From Hyphomicrobiales bacterium (lineage in GTDB: Bacteria; Pseudomonadota; Alphaproteobacteria; Rhizobiales; JACESI01): a DNA stretch of 64,000 nucleotides. How positions within the stretch are numbered: position 1 is the first letter of the stretch; every line of letters starts with the position of its first letter. The translations under genes were made by a program, and so were the position numbers. The notes under the pieces were generated by a model. That model did not search any database. It was not told the DNA's origin and saw only the letters and a list, made by a program, of their open reading frames with translations. The stretch lies in the NCBI GenBank assembly GCA_039973685.1, contig JBDWKL010000012.1, positions 62,001-126,000 on the forward strand, written 5' to 3'. This document shows, one piece after another, positions 44,792 through 52,645 of the stretch.

Positions 44792-45305
44792 AGAACAAGT
44801 CCCCTTGCAATGACTCACTTGTGCCTTGTTTGTCCTGTGCAGCTATGTGAGTCTTACTGGTGGGTTTTGCGTCATCATATAATTGCGAAACATCAACCAG
44901 CTTGAATATATTTTTGAGGTCTGCCAAATCAGCCATTTTATAGTTCTTGAACATGCTCGTCTTGCACACTCGGCATATTCCTTGAACCTTCACGAATTGG
45001 GCTTTCTGGGTTGCGGAAACCTCGCTTCTATAAACGGGCCTTGCATCCTGGCAACGCATACAAAAAAACTCATCAAATGCTGTTTTGCATTTGTTGGTCT
45101 GGTTGTTCTTCTTCAGGAAGGCGATGAAGTTTTGACCGTAGATCAAAGCAGGCTTGCCTGCATCAATTGTACTAAGGCCGTTCTTAATCCACTTACGAAT
45201 GGTTTGCGGGTGCAAGCCTAAATCAGCGAACAGAGCGCAAATTTCGTCAAGATCATAAGTATACCAATATCGCACCCGATTATGAGGGTACAAGCGCCTA
45301 GACAT
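44781..45305 (-). CDS. Integrase-coupled HTH / zinc-ribbon protein
   Basis: A 174-residue protein. The N-terminal half looks like a MerR/HTH-17-type DNA-binding unit (YTYDLDEICALFADLGLHPQ, then TIRKWIKNGL, residues 16-45), with a strand-like continuation (KPALIYGQNFIAFLKK). Residues 82-114 hold a zinc-ribbon-like CxxC-x25-CxxC set (Cys82, Cys85, Cys111, Cys114). Similar proteins accompany integrases in alphaproteobacterial islands as far as I recall, but I know no assigned function. The 11-base overlap with the integrase start suggests it acts with the integrase, for example as a directionality or target-site factor (inference). Confidence 0.75.
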   Translation of the reverse strand: MSRRLYPHNRVRYWYTYDLDEICALFADLGLHPQTIRKWIKNGLSTIDAGKPALIYGQNFIAFLKKNNQTNKCKTAFDEFFCMRCQDARPVYRSEVSATQKAQFVKVQGICRVCKTSMFKNYKMADLADLKNIFKLVDVSQLYDDAKPTSKTHIAAQDKQGTSESLQGDLFYES

Positions 45306-45308
45306 GAC

Positions 45309-45491
45309 TTAACCCTGCGTTGATGCGATGAGGGTGCGAATATCTTCAACACGCCACGCCGTCATTTTGGGGCCAAGTTTTAAAGGCTGCGGGTAATGCC
45401 CTTCTTTCACGCCCGCCCACCAAGTTGACTTGGATACAGGAAAGATGACCATTGGTGAAAATTTGAACGCTACGAAAGTCGCAGCGTTCAA
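45309..45491 (-). CDS. AlpA-like regulatory protein
   Basis: A 60-residue AlpA/Xis-like winged helix. The diagnostic part is FPVSKSTWWAGVKEGHYPQP followed by KLGPKMTAWRVEDIRTLIA. The first 13 residues are poorly conserved, and initiation would be at TTG 45491 or ATG 45452, neither with a clear Shine-Dalgarno, so the N-terminus may be partly decayed. AlpA proteins control excision of prophage-like elements (CP4-57 is the model). It is followed three bases later by the integrase-coupled protein on the same strand. Confidence 0.72.
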   Translation of the reverse strand: MNAATFVAFKFSPMVIFPVSKSTWWAGVKEGHYPQPLKLGPKMTAWRVEDIRTLIASTQG

Positions 45492-45496
45492 ATAAG

Positions 45497-45688
45497 TTAA
45501 ATTAGTTTTGCTGGTGCGATTTCGGCGTAGATTCTGCCGTATTTCAAATCAGAACAGCGCCCTTGATTGAAACGAAAATCAGAGGCAATTTCGTGATATA
45601 CGTCACCACGCAAAATCCGGGCTTTGATGATGGCAATTTCTGCTTTTGACAAGTGTTTCAAAATTAATCCTTTCACTAAGATTTTCAT
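45497..45688 (-). CDS. Small HTH protein of mobile islands
   Basis: A 63-residue protein (MKILVKGLILKHLSKAEIAI start) with the pattern AEIAIIKARILRGDVYHEIA followed by SDFRFNQGRCSDLKYGR. This form recurs in small HTH proteins of alphaproteobacterial phages and islands that look like sigma-factor or Trp-repressor-like helix-turn-helix units. The open frame continues upstream to 45718, but the ATG at 45688 gives a normal family start. It is in line with alpA, the zinc-ribbon gene and the integrase, apparently one transcription unit. Exact role unknown. Confidence 0.6.
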   Translation of the reverse strand: MKILVKGLILKHLSKAEIAIIKARILRGDVYHEIASDFRFNQGRCSDLKYGRIYAEIAPAKLI

Positions 45689-46094
45689 AAAAGACCGACC
45701 GGTTTTCAACCTCTGCACTGTTCCTATTTGTGCCTCAAGTAGAGAAATTCACAGATAAGGGCGTATACATTCCCGCAAGCACTTGAAGGCTAAGAGAATA
45801 ATTTTTGCATCCTCTCATACTCCCCCACAAACGGACATTTATGCCTTAATTCGTCGGTCAACTCGTGATGGCCATCACACGTTTGAACATATGTCTAAAA
45901 CATCCCGCTGCAAGCGATAACAATCGCAGAAGACCGCTGTTCTAAGCAAAACATTGCGATATTTCAGCGGTTTAAAATTCATAAGGCAATGTTTCGTGTC
46001 AACCAGGACAGTTTTGCCATATTTGAATAACGTATTTGACAACAATCAACTCTCAGCTAACCGTTAGTCAGAACTCTCTCAAGCGGTTTAATTA

Positions 46095-46114
46095 GTGGAC
46101 GGGAATCGAACCTC
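46095..46114 (-). other. tRNA T-arm-like remnant
   Basis: Read on the minus strand this gives GAGGTTCGATTCCCGTCCAC, which looks like the T loop and acceptor 3' strand of a tRNA. Eleven bases (46102-46112) are identical to the T-loop part of the nearby tRNA-Leu (47654-47664). There is no rest of a tRNA around it. It may be a scar of an earlier tRNA-site integration. Confidence 0.35.
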
Positions 46115-46192
46115 ATTAGAATTAATTGATTTTAATATAGCCGTGGGACACTCAAAGGACATAAATGCCATTTTTGATGCTACACTTCAAAC

Positions 46193-46212
46193 TGAATGAA
46201 TTGGTTCATTCA
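46193..46212. repeat. Perfect inverted repeat 8-4-8
   Basis: TGAATGAA-TTGG-TTCATTCA lies 23 bases past the 3' end of the integrase-like gene. It could be a weak, AT-rich terminator for that gene or a protein-binding site. Confidence 0.5.
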
Positions 46213-46235
46213 TCTATCGAGTGCTCGGCTAATAT

Positions 46236-47585
46236 CTAATTCCTACCAAATGGCGCTGGCAATACCGATGCCGCCTCTTCGTTTGTTCCTATGTTCCTCC
46301 ATCGGTGGAATGGTTTTTGACTGCGATATAGTTTGGTGAATTTTGCAAAGGATATAGGCGGCCAATTAAGCTCCATTAGAATCGATTTCCAATGGCGCGT
46401 GATGTTCTGAATTGCATAGTCAGGCCTATGGGCACTAGGAAACCAAAAATCAGAAACAATGCCTTCATCACTTGCAGCTTTTGCCGTCTCTTTTAAATAG
46501 CTGAGTAATTGAGGCCCAATGTACTCAAATTTCCGTTGCCATTTTCCATTGTCTTCGGGCGCGTAAGGCACCCAACGGTCTGCGACAATTTCTGACCACC
46601 GCCCCTTCAAAATACGATTAACTGGCGTATCTATTTCTAAGCATATCAAAATAAAGAATTTGGTCCTCCATTTAGTAATACTAGTTACACAAGCCAAAAA
46701 TCGTTCTTTGTCAGCGCCAGATAACTTGGCATAAAATTTATCATCGAGCTTGGAAAGCTCATGCGTCTCCAACCAATGAGGACGTCTAGGGAATGTTATG
46801 ATTTTGCGTGGTCCACCCAGTTCCTCAACATTAGTGAACGTAATATTCAAAAGAGTGCGCAGGTCTTTAAGTGTTCCGCGAGATAACTGCGCTTCCTTTA
46901 TCCAACGCCATATAGTCTCACGTTCTAAATCACGAACTCTTACCAGCCGCTTTTCTCCTGCGGGATCAAAACGATCAAACGCGTTTCGAAGCCTATCTGC
47001 ATATTTGTGATCTCGACCAATTTCAAACTTTAAAGGGTCATAATAATTGCAAACAATTTCAACGAGACGACCAAAAACCATATTTCCAAGAGCTGCCCCG
47101 TGTCGCTGTTTCATTTGTTGATATTCAGCTTCTATGAGAGTTTCGTTTTCATCTGCCAGTTCTCGCGTGATATGGCGTTTAAGAATCGCAATTTCTTTTT
47201 CAGCCCAATTGCGAGCATGTTGAAGATGTCCAGCTAGGCGAAAGAATTCATCTGAGAATTGCCTTCCGTCATCCCAACTCCAAGAAAAGAATTTATCCAA
47301 ATTTTCGTGCGTTCTGTATGTAAGGCGTTTAGCACTACCTGCATAATCTTTCGTTCTAATGCAAAATGAAACATGGCCAGTAGATTGAATTCGAAGGCCA
47401 AACCCACGAATTTCTGTGTCAGCAATCCAGACTTCACCAACACTAGGTATAGTTATGGTTGCTAAAAATTCCTGAGTAATTTTTCTTCTTTGCGCCAATA
47501 TGTCATCACTCGGTAGAGTAGAACAAACAAAGAGTATCAGATAATCACATTTACTACACTGCCGCGCAGCTTTGCTGCTTGGCAT
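46236..47585 (-). CDS. Degenerate integrase-like protein
   Basis: A 449-residue protein abutting tRNA-Leu. The first 100 residues resemble the arm-binding (DUF4102-like) domain of island integrases (EVWIADTEIRGFGLRIQSTG, then SFCIRTKDYAGSAKRLTY). Residues about 165-270 look like a core-binding domain (YADRLRNAFDRFDPAGEKRL, then TLKDLRTLLNITFTNVEEL). In the catalytic half, the place of box I reads LEIDTPVNRILKGRWSEI, with no Arg where TGxRRxE is expected. No HxxR, LGH or nucleophile-Tyr segment follows (PFHRWRNIGTNEEA ends the protein). It is therefore probably an inactive or repurposed recombinase. The frame is intact. Confidence 0.65.
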   Translation of the reverse strand: MPSSKAARQCSKCDYLILFVCSTLPSDDILAQRRKITQEFLATITIPSVGEVWIADTEIRGFGLRIQSTGHVSFCIRTKDYAGSAKRLTYRTHENLDKFFSWSWDDGRQFSDEFFRLAGHLQHARNWAEKEIAILKRHITRELADENETLIEAEYQQMKQRHGAALGNMVFGRLVEIVCNYYDPLKFEIGRDHKYADRLRNAFDRFDPAGEKRLVRVRDLERETIWRWIKEAQLSRGTLKDLRTLLNITFTNVEELGGPRKIITFPRRPHWLETHELSKLDDKFYAKLSGADKERFLACVTSITKWRTKFFILICLEIDTPVNRILKGRWSEIVADRWVPYAPEDNGKWQRKFEYIGPQLLSYLKETAKAASDEGIVSDFWFPSAHRPDYAIQNITRHWKSILMELNWPPISFAKFTKLYRSQKPFHRWRNIGTNEEAASVLPAPFGRN

Positions 47586-47639
47586 GATTTTCTAAAATTG
47601 ATTCACGGGATCAATATTTCAGCTCTTTCACCGAAAAAA

Positions 47640-47724
47640 TGGTGCCCCCCGCCGGAATCGAACCGGCACTCCTTGCGGAACGGGATTTTGAATCCCGCGC
47701 GTCTACCAGTTCCGCCAGGGGGGC
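47640..47724 (-). tRNA. tRNA-Leu (CAA anticodon)
   Basis: An 85-base class II tRNA on the minus strand. Acceptor GCCCCCC pairs with GGGGGGC before ACCA (CCA encoded), the D arm includes TGGCGGAACTGGTAGACGC, the anticodon loop TTCAAAA gives CAA (leucine), a variable arm follows, and the T arm has GGTTCGATTCC. Its 3' end faces the accessory island, the usual geometry for integrase target sites. Confidence 0.96.
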
Positions 47725-47918
47725 GTTCTTGGGTGGGGGAAACTTGCCGCCACCGAAGGTCTGGAATTTGCGCGATCATATGGTTGTTTTTGCTCACGTC
47801 AAGGTGGCAAATGCTGCTATTTGCAAATTAGTCATAAAAATTCAAAAAGCACCTCTTATCTCAAGGCCGCGATTCTGATATCGCCTCATAAGAACCAACA
47901 ATTTCTGCAAGGCATATT

Positions 47919-48563
47919 GTGATGACAGACACTCAACAAACTGAGCCTCAAAGCCCTAACACCCCCTCTGGTGAGAAGGTTACCTGGTTGCGGCGCATGT
48001 ATGATTGGTTGTTGGCGCTTGCAGGCACGAAGAAGGCAACGCCCGCCCTCGCAAGTGTTTCCTTCATCGAAAGCTCATTCTTTCCCATTCCGCCCGATGT
48101 GCTTCTCATCCCGATGGTGCTGGCGAAAAAACATCGCTGGGTGTTCTTTGCTTTTATCTGCACGGTCGCTTCCGTGCTTGGGGCGTTTTTGGGTTATGCG
48201 ATTGGCGCGTTTTTATATGAGGCGGTGGCAGAGCCGATCTTGAGCTTTTACGGTAAGGCGGAAAAATTTGATCAAGTGGCCGAGTGGTACAACGAATATG
48301 GTGGCTGGGGCGTGTTCTTTGCGGCCGTCACGCCGTTTCCTTATAAGGTGTTGACGATCTTCTCAGGCGCAACAGGGCTTGATCTGCTTACCTTTGCGGT
48401 GGTCAGTGTTATTGGTCGCGGGTTGCGGTTTTTCTTGGTGGCTGGTCTTGTGCGGGCTTTTGGGCCGCCTATCCAAGCCTTTATCGAAAAACGTCTTGGT
48501 CTTGCGCTCACGGTTGGTATGGTGCTTCTTATTGGCGGTTTTGCCTTGATAAAACTAATCTAA
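47919..48563 (+). CDS. VTT/DedA-family membrane protein (YqaA-like)
   Basis: A 214-residue integral membrane protein with the SNARE-associated/VTT pattern: FIESSFFPIPPDVLLIPMVL with the conserved Glu and Pro residues, VLGAFLGYAIGAFLYEAVAE, and FFAAVTPFPYKVLTIFSGAT with the re-entrant-loop motif. The family acts in lipid scrambling or flipping and membrane homeostasis; a specific role is not known here. It is eleven bases ahead of dsbB on the same strand and probably co-transcribed, an arrangement seen in other rhizobia as far as I recall. Confidence 0.88.
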   Translation: MMTDTQQTEPQSPNTPSGEKVTWLRRMYDWLLALAGTKKATPALASVSFIESSFFPIPPDVLLIPMVLAKKHRWVFFAFICTVASVLGAFLGYAIGAFLYEAVAEPILSFYGKAEKFDQVAEWYNEYGGWGVFFAAVTPFPYKVLTIFSGATGLDLLTFAVVSVIGRGLRFFLVAGLVRAFGPPIQAFIEKRLGLALTVGMVLLIGGFALIKLI

Positions 48564-48573
48564 GGAGACATTG

Positions 48574-49062
48574 ATGAGCAGTCGATTAAACGCCCTGTTT
48601 ATTCTTGTATTTGCAAGTTTGGTTCTGGCAGGCGCATGGGCGTTTCAACTGATTGGCGGCTATCAACCTTGTGCGCTTTGTTTGCAGCAACGCCTTCCTT
48701 ATTATCTCGGTATTCCGGTCGCACTTTTGTTGGTGCTTGGCACGGGTGGCTTCTTATCCCCAAAGGTACAGCGCCTATTGTTTGTTGCGCTCGCGCTCAT
48801 TTTTGCGGTCAGCTTATTCTTCGCGGTTCGCCATGCAGGCGTGGAATGGAAATGGTGGCTGGGTCCGGCAGGCTGCGGTGCGGGCGACTTAACATCGACC
48901 ATTGCGCCACTTGGTAGCGTTGAGGCTGACCCAGACCAGATACCCGTCTTTTGCGATGAAGCAGCTCTTCGGGTGCTAGGGCTGTCTTTTGCAGGCTGGA
49001 ATGCGGTTGCATCCCTCGCCTTGCTTGTCACCGCGATAAAGGGCGCGCTTCAAAGAGCTTAA
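48574..49062 (+). CDS. dsbB: Disulfide bond formation protein B
   Basis: A 162-residue, four-helix membrane protein that reoxidises DsbA and passes electrons to quinone. The first periplasmic redox pair is CALC in GYQPCALCLQQRLPYYLGIP, and the second pair is in GPAGCGAGDL and PVFCDEAA. The ATG at 48574 is preceded by AAGGAGACATTG; an in-frame TTG one codon upstream is unlikely. It is convergent with the CorC/HlyC-type gene (7 bases between stops). Confidence 0.92.
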   Translation: MSSRLNALFILVFASLVLAGAWAFQLIGGYQPCALCLQQRLPYYLGIPVALLLVLGTGGFLSPKVQRLLFVALALIFAVSLFFAVRHAGVEWKWWLGPAGCGAGDLTSTIAPLGSVEADPDQIPVFCDEAALRVLGLSFAGWNAVASLALLVTAIKGALQRA

Positions 49063-49069
49063 AGCCACT

Positions 49070-50362
49070 TTATTTTGCTGGCTGTGTTGGCACCAGCTTC
49101 AACGATGTTAAGCGGTTGCGCTCTTTCTTAAGAACTAAGAAGCGAAGCCCATGAAAAGTGAACTGCTGATTTTGCTCAGGTATCGTGCGGGCTTCATGGA
49201 TCACCAATCCGGCAATCGTGGTCGCCTCATCATCTGGCAAAGACCAGTCCATCGCCCGATTAATATCACGGACCGACACACCACCATCGACAATCAATGA
49301 GCCATCTGGCTGCGGCTCAACACCTTTAAGGTCAATATCGTGCTCGTCTGAAATGTCGCCAACAATCTCTTCGATAATATCTTCAAGGGTGACCAAACCT
49401 TCCACTTCGCCATATTCATCAAGCACGATGGCCAGATGCGATTGGCGGCGCAGGAATTGGTTCAGCTGCACCTGTAATGAGGTTGTAACCGGCACGAACC
49501 ATGGTTTTTGAGCAATCTCCATCAAGTCCACTTTGGACGCATCGTTGCCAACTTCTGATAAGGCACGAAAGAGCGATTTGGCATGGATGATGCCGACAAT
49601 GTTTTCCTGCTCACCATCATAAAGCGGAATGCGGGTATAGGCGCTTTGCAGGATGCGTGAAATCAGCTCTTCATTGTCGAGATTAATGTCCACGCTTTCC
49701 ATTTCGGTGCGGTGAACCATCACATCTTCAACTTCAAGATCATGCAAATCGAGCACGCCACCCACACGGTCGCGGTCTGATTTGATAACGGCACCTTCTT
49801 CGTGCATCAAATCGAGCGTGCCGCGTAGCTCGTCAGCACCTGATAAAACACTTTGGTCTTCCAAAACATTGATGCCGAAACGCGCCAATAGCCACCGAAC
49901 AAAGGCGGATATTATGCTGGTGATCGGCGCGAATATGCCGACGATTACGCGAACGACAGGTGCGATTGCGAGTGCGAAACGTTCTGGGTTTGATATTGCC
50001 CATGTTTTGGGAAGAACTTCAGCAAAAATCACCACGATCAATGTCATAACAATCGTTGCAATGGCTACGCCCGCTTCTCCAAAGAGACTTAAGAACAGGC
50101 TGGTTGCCAGCGCTGACGCGAGAATATTGACGAGGTTATTGCCAAGCAAAAGCGCGCCGATCAATCGTTCTTTCGAGCGGATCAAAATGCCGACGATACC
50201 TGCGCGGCTTGCAACTTTATCTTTGGATTTTTCCAACTGGTTGATACGTGCTCGCGATGTAGCCGTAAGTGCTGTTTCAGAACCGGAAAAGAAACCGGAT
50301 ATAATAATCAGCACAGCAATCGCAAAAATAAGCAACCATTGATCAGGTGTTAGACCAAACAT
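49070..50362 (-). CDS. CNNM/CorC/HlyC-type membrane protein
   Basis: A 430-residue protein: N-terminal DUF21/CNNM transmembrane domain (about residues 1-180; FFSGSETALTATSRARINQL, then ALLLGNNLVNILASALATS), a CBS pair (about 205-335; EDVMVHRTEMESVDI, then HLAIVLDEYGEVEGLVTLED), and a C-terminal CorC_HlyC transporter-associated domain (RDINRAMDWSLPDDEATTIA). The family handles Mg2+ or Co2+ efflux or homeostasis; older hemolysin names are misleading. Its start overlaps the stop of aroB by one base, so the two are coupled. Confidence 0.92.
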   Translation of the reverse strand: MFGLTPDQWLLIFAIAVLIIISGFFSGSETALTATSRARINQLEKSKDKVASRAGIVGILIRSKERLIGALLLGNNLVNILASALATSLFLSLFGEAGVAIATIVMTLIVVIFAEVLPKTWAISNPERFALAIAPVVRVIVGIFAPITSIISAFVRWLLARFGINVLEDQSVLSGADELRGTLDLMHEEGAVIKSDRDRVGGVLDLHDLEVEDVMVHRTEMESVDINLDNEELISRILQSAYTRIPLYDGEQENIVGIIHAKSLFRALSEVGNDASKVDLMEIAQKPWFVPVTTSLQVQLNQFLRRQSHLAIVLDEYGEVEGLVTLEDIIEEIVGDISDEHDIDLKGVEPQPDGSLIVDGGVSVRDINRAMDWSLPDDEATTIAGLVIHEARTIPEQNQQFTFHGLRFLVLKKERNRLTSLKLVPTQPAK

Positions 50363-51495
50363 TAGGCAAGCTCCTTGCTCTCAGCGAGAAAGCTCTTCAC
50401 TTCGCTAGGCGGCACATCATTGGCGATGAATGCTTTACCAATGCCATTGGTTAAAATGAAGGTTAGTGCGCCACGGCTTACTTTTTTGTCTTGTGCAATA
50501 TGGTCCATCAGTTCGTCTTCAGAGAAAGGGTCACCTGGTATATGGGAAAGCTCTGTCGGTAATCCAACAGAATTAAAATGGGCTTTCACGCGATTAACGT
50601 CATCCATTGAGGCTAAGTTCATACGGCACGAAAAGCGATGGGCAAGCACCATGCCGATGGAAATGGCTTCACCGTGCACCAATCGGTCTGAATAACCTGT
50701 GGCGCGTTCAAACGCATGGCCGAACGTATGACCGAGATTAAGAAGAGCGCGTTCGCCGGCTTCTTTTTCGTCAGCGGCGACAACGGCGGCTTTCGCGCGG
50801 CACGATGTAGCAACAGCATGGCGACGGGCATCGCCGCCTTTCAGCACATCACTCCAGTTTTCTTCTAGCCAAGAGAAAAAGGCGTCATCATTGATGAGGC
50901 CATATTTAGCGACTTCTGCATATCCAGCCCGCATGTGACGGTCACTCAAAGTGTCCAAAGCGCTGGTATCAGCAAGCACGAGACCTGGTTGATGGAAAGC
51001 ACCGATTAGGTTTTTACCGTGGGGGGCATTTACGCCGGTTTTACCGCCAACGGAGGAATCGACCTGTGCCAAAAGACTTGTCGGAATTTGCACAAACGCC
51101 ATACCGCGACGCACGATGCTGGCTGCAAAACCTGCAAGATCACCGATCACACCACCACCAAGCGCGAGAACAAGATCACCGCGCTCAAGTTTGGCGGATA
51201 AAATACCGTGAACAACCGTTTCAAGCACCTGCCAATTTTTGGAAGCTTCACCGGGTGCAACAACGATTTTAGTTGCTTTAAGCCCAGCCTCTTCAAGTGC
51301 TTGGATAAGCGGGGCCATGTGATGGCTTGCCACATTATCATCACTCACCACAGCAACATTAACTTGACCAAATCGCGCCAAGATTTCTTCACCGGCTGAT
51401 TGAATAAGATTGTCGCCGATCAAAATATCATAAGAGCGATCGCCAAGGGCAACGTTGACGGTTTCGATAGGAGATGGGTCGAGCACTTCAGACAC
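50362..51495 (-). CDS. aroB: 3-dehydroquinate synthase
   Basis: A 377-residue NAD- and metal-dependent enzyme turning DAHP into 3-dehydroquinate in the shikimate pathway. Motifs are VVAPGEASKNWQVLETV, ALGGGVIGDLAGFAASIVRR, IPTSLLAQVDSSVGGKTGVN, HGKNLIGAFHQPG, and the zinc ligands in GHTFGHAFE and VHGEAISIGMVLAH. The start is the GTG at 51495. It lies 172 bases after aroK on the same strand; the gap holds a hairpin (51523-51547). Confidence 0.96.
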   Translation of the reverse strand: MSEVLDPSPIETVNVALGDRSYDILIGDNLIQSAGEEILARFGQVNVAVVSDDNVASHHMAPLIQALEEAGLKATKIVVAPGEASKNWQVLETVVHGILSAKLERGDLVLALGGGVIGDLAGFAASIVRRGMAFVQIPTSLLAQVDSSVGGKTGVNAPHGKNLIGAFHQPGLVLADTSALDTLSDRHMRAGYAEVAKYGLINDDAFFSWLEENWSDVLKGGDARRHAVATSCRAKAAVVAADEKEAGERALLNLGHTFGHAFERATGYSDRLVHGEAISIGMVLAHRFSCRMNLASMDDVNRVKAHFNSVGLPTELSHIPGDPFSEDELMDHIAQDKKVSRGALTFILTNGIGKAFIANDVPPSEVKSFLAESKELA

Positions 51496-51522
51496 ACAGG
51501 CCTCATTTATATAACGGTTACC

Positions 51523-51547
51523 CCTTGGTATTTATTCAAAACCAAGG
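51523..51547. other. Hairpin between aroK and aroB
   Basis: CCTTGGT and ACCAAGG pair over 7 bases around an AT-rich 11-base loop. There is no adjacent T-run in either direction. It may be an RNA-processing or attenuation element in the aroK-aroB transcript. Confidence 0.4.
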
Positions 51548-51667
51548 ACGGTTACCAGCTTTAATGTGCGAATTACCGTTTTCGAAATGACGTTTAAAGA
51601 CGAAATGTATCTGCCGGTGGGGCTGTGAAGCACTAGGCCTTTAAGCTTTACTGGCTAATTGTTCGTT

Positions 51668-52237
51668 CTAATTTTGCATTTCAGCAAGCAAGCTTTCGGC
51701 CACAGCTTCAACAACACTTTCGTGGGATTCATTGCGCGATTCGACGACGACGTTGGCCAAGCTATAAAACGGTTCGCGTTCTTTGAGCAGATTACCCATT
51801 ATTTCCTCTGGGTCGCCTGATTTAAGGAGCGGTCGGTTATCTTTGCGCTTTACCCGCTGCACAAGCGTTTCCAAATCAGCTTTGAGCCAAATTGAAATGG
51901 CGTTAGATGTAATGAGCTCGCGGGTTTCATCATTCATAAACGCACCGCCGCCTGTCGATAAGATCATCGGGCCTTCTGCCATCAGCCGAGCAATCACTTT
52001 TCGTTCGCCCTGTCTGAAGTGATCTTCACCAAAGCAATCAAAAATATCTGGGATAGACATACCAGCCGCCGCTTCAATTTCATTATCAGCATCCATGAAA
52101 GGCAAATCTAAGTTGGCAGCAAGTCGCTTACCAATTGCAGATTTTCCGGACCCCATCATACCGACAAAGACGATATTGCGTCCTTTGAGATTCGTGCGAA
52201 TTTGGTAGGCGTCATTGGGTGAAATGCATTTTTTCAT
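51668..52237 (-). CDS. aroK: Shikimate kinase
   Basis: A 189-residue P-loop kinase phosphorylating shikimate. Walker A is FVGMMGSGKSAIGKRLA (about residues 25-41), the shikimate-binding Asp is in DLPFMDADNEIE, the Gly loop is ILSTGGGAFMNDETR, and the lid region is VKRKDNRPLLKSGDPEE. It has a short N-terminal extension before the Walker motif. With aroB and the CorC-type gene downstream, it forms the arrangement usual in Hyphomicrobiales, convergent/divergent with xerD. Confidence 0.95.
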   Translation of the reverse strand: MKKCISPNDAYQIRTNLKGRNIVFVGMMGSGKSAIGKRLAANLDLPFMDADNEIEAAAGMSIPDIFDCFGEDHFRQGERKVIARLMAEGPMILSTGGGAFMNDETRELITSNAISIWLKADLETLVQRVKRKDNRPLLKSGDPEEIMGNLLKEREPFYSLANVVVESRNESHESVVEAVAESLLAEMQN

Positions 52238-52491
52238 GGAGAATTGCGAACTGATTTATTGAAATTAGAGATGGTAGGCACGGTGCTCGATGCAAGCTTT
52301 ACGGTAAGTATTTGCGGAATAAACCCGTTGCAATACCCCTAACCACATCAAAAACACTGCGTTTTTTCATTTGTTGTTAGCTCGCTATTTCACAAAAAGC
52401 CATCTTAAGCAATTGTATTGACGTCCACATCATGCGAAAACCCATGTGAATCAACAAAAAAACGTTTTTCAAAGCTACATTAAACACTCAC

Positions 52492-52635
52492 ATGCCAAGC
52501 TTATTTAAATTCATATTTATTATTTTGATCCTTGGTGCCATTGGCTACGGCAGCATGATTGCGCTTGCCTTTTTAGTAGAACCCAATGAGCGCAAGATGA
52601 CAATTTCTGTTCCATCCAAAAAACTAAACAATTAA
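52492..52635 (+). CDS. Small membrane protein upstream of xerD
   Basis: A 47-residue protein (MPSLFKFIFIILILGAIGYG start) with one membrane helix (about residues 5-29) and a short charged tail, EPNERKMTISVPSKKL. I recall similar 45-55 residue proteins with the VEPxxRxMTxxxP tail in the same place before xerD in other rhizobia, which argues for a real gene. It ends 10 bases before the xerD GTG, so the two are probably co-transcribed. Function unknown. Confidence 0.65.
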   Translation: MPSLFKFIFIILILGAIGYGSMIALAFLVEPNERKMTISVPSKKLNN

Positions 52636-52645
52636 GAGCGGCGCC

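Larger units (their letters stand above)
45719..46235. other. AT-rich intergenic stretch inside the island
   Basis: About 517 bases with no supportable gene on either strand. It must contain the promoter of the leftward integrase unit. It also contains a short tRNA T-arm-like sequence (46095-46114) and a perfect inverted repeat (46193-46212). It is a candidate attachment or control region for the island. Confidence 0.5.

Noticed and set aside
47598-47878. Several 64-79 codon frames on both strands around the tRNA-Leu
   Set aside because: They translate tRNA sequence; typical artefact.
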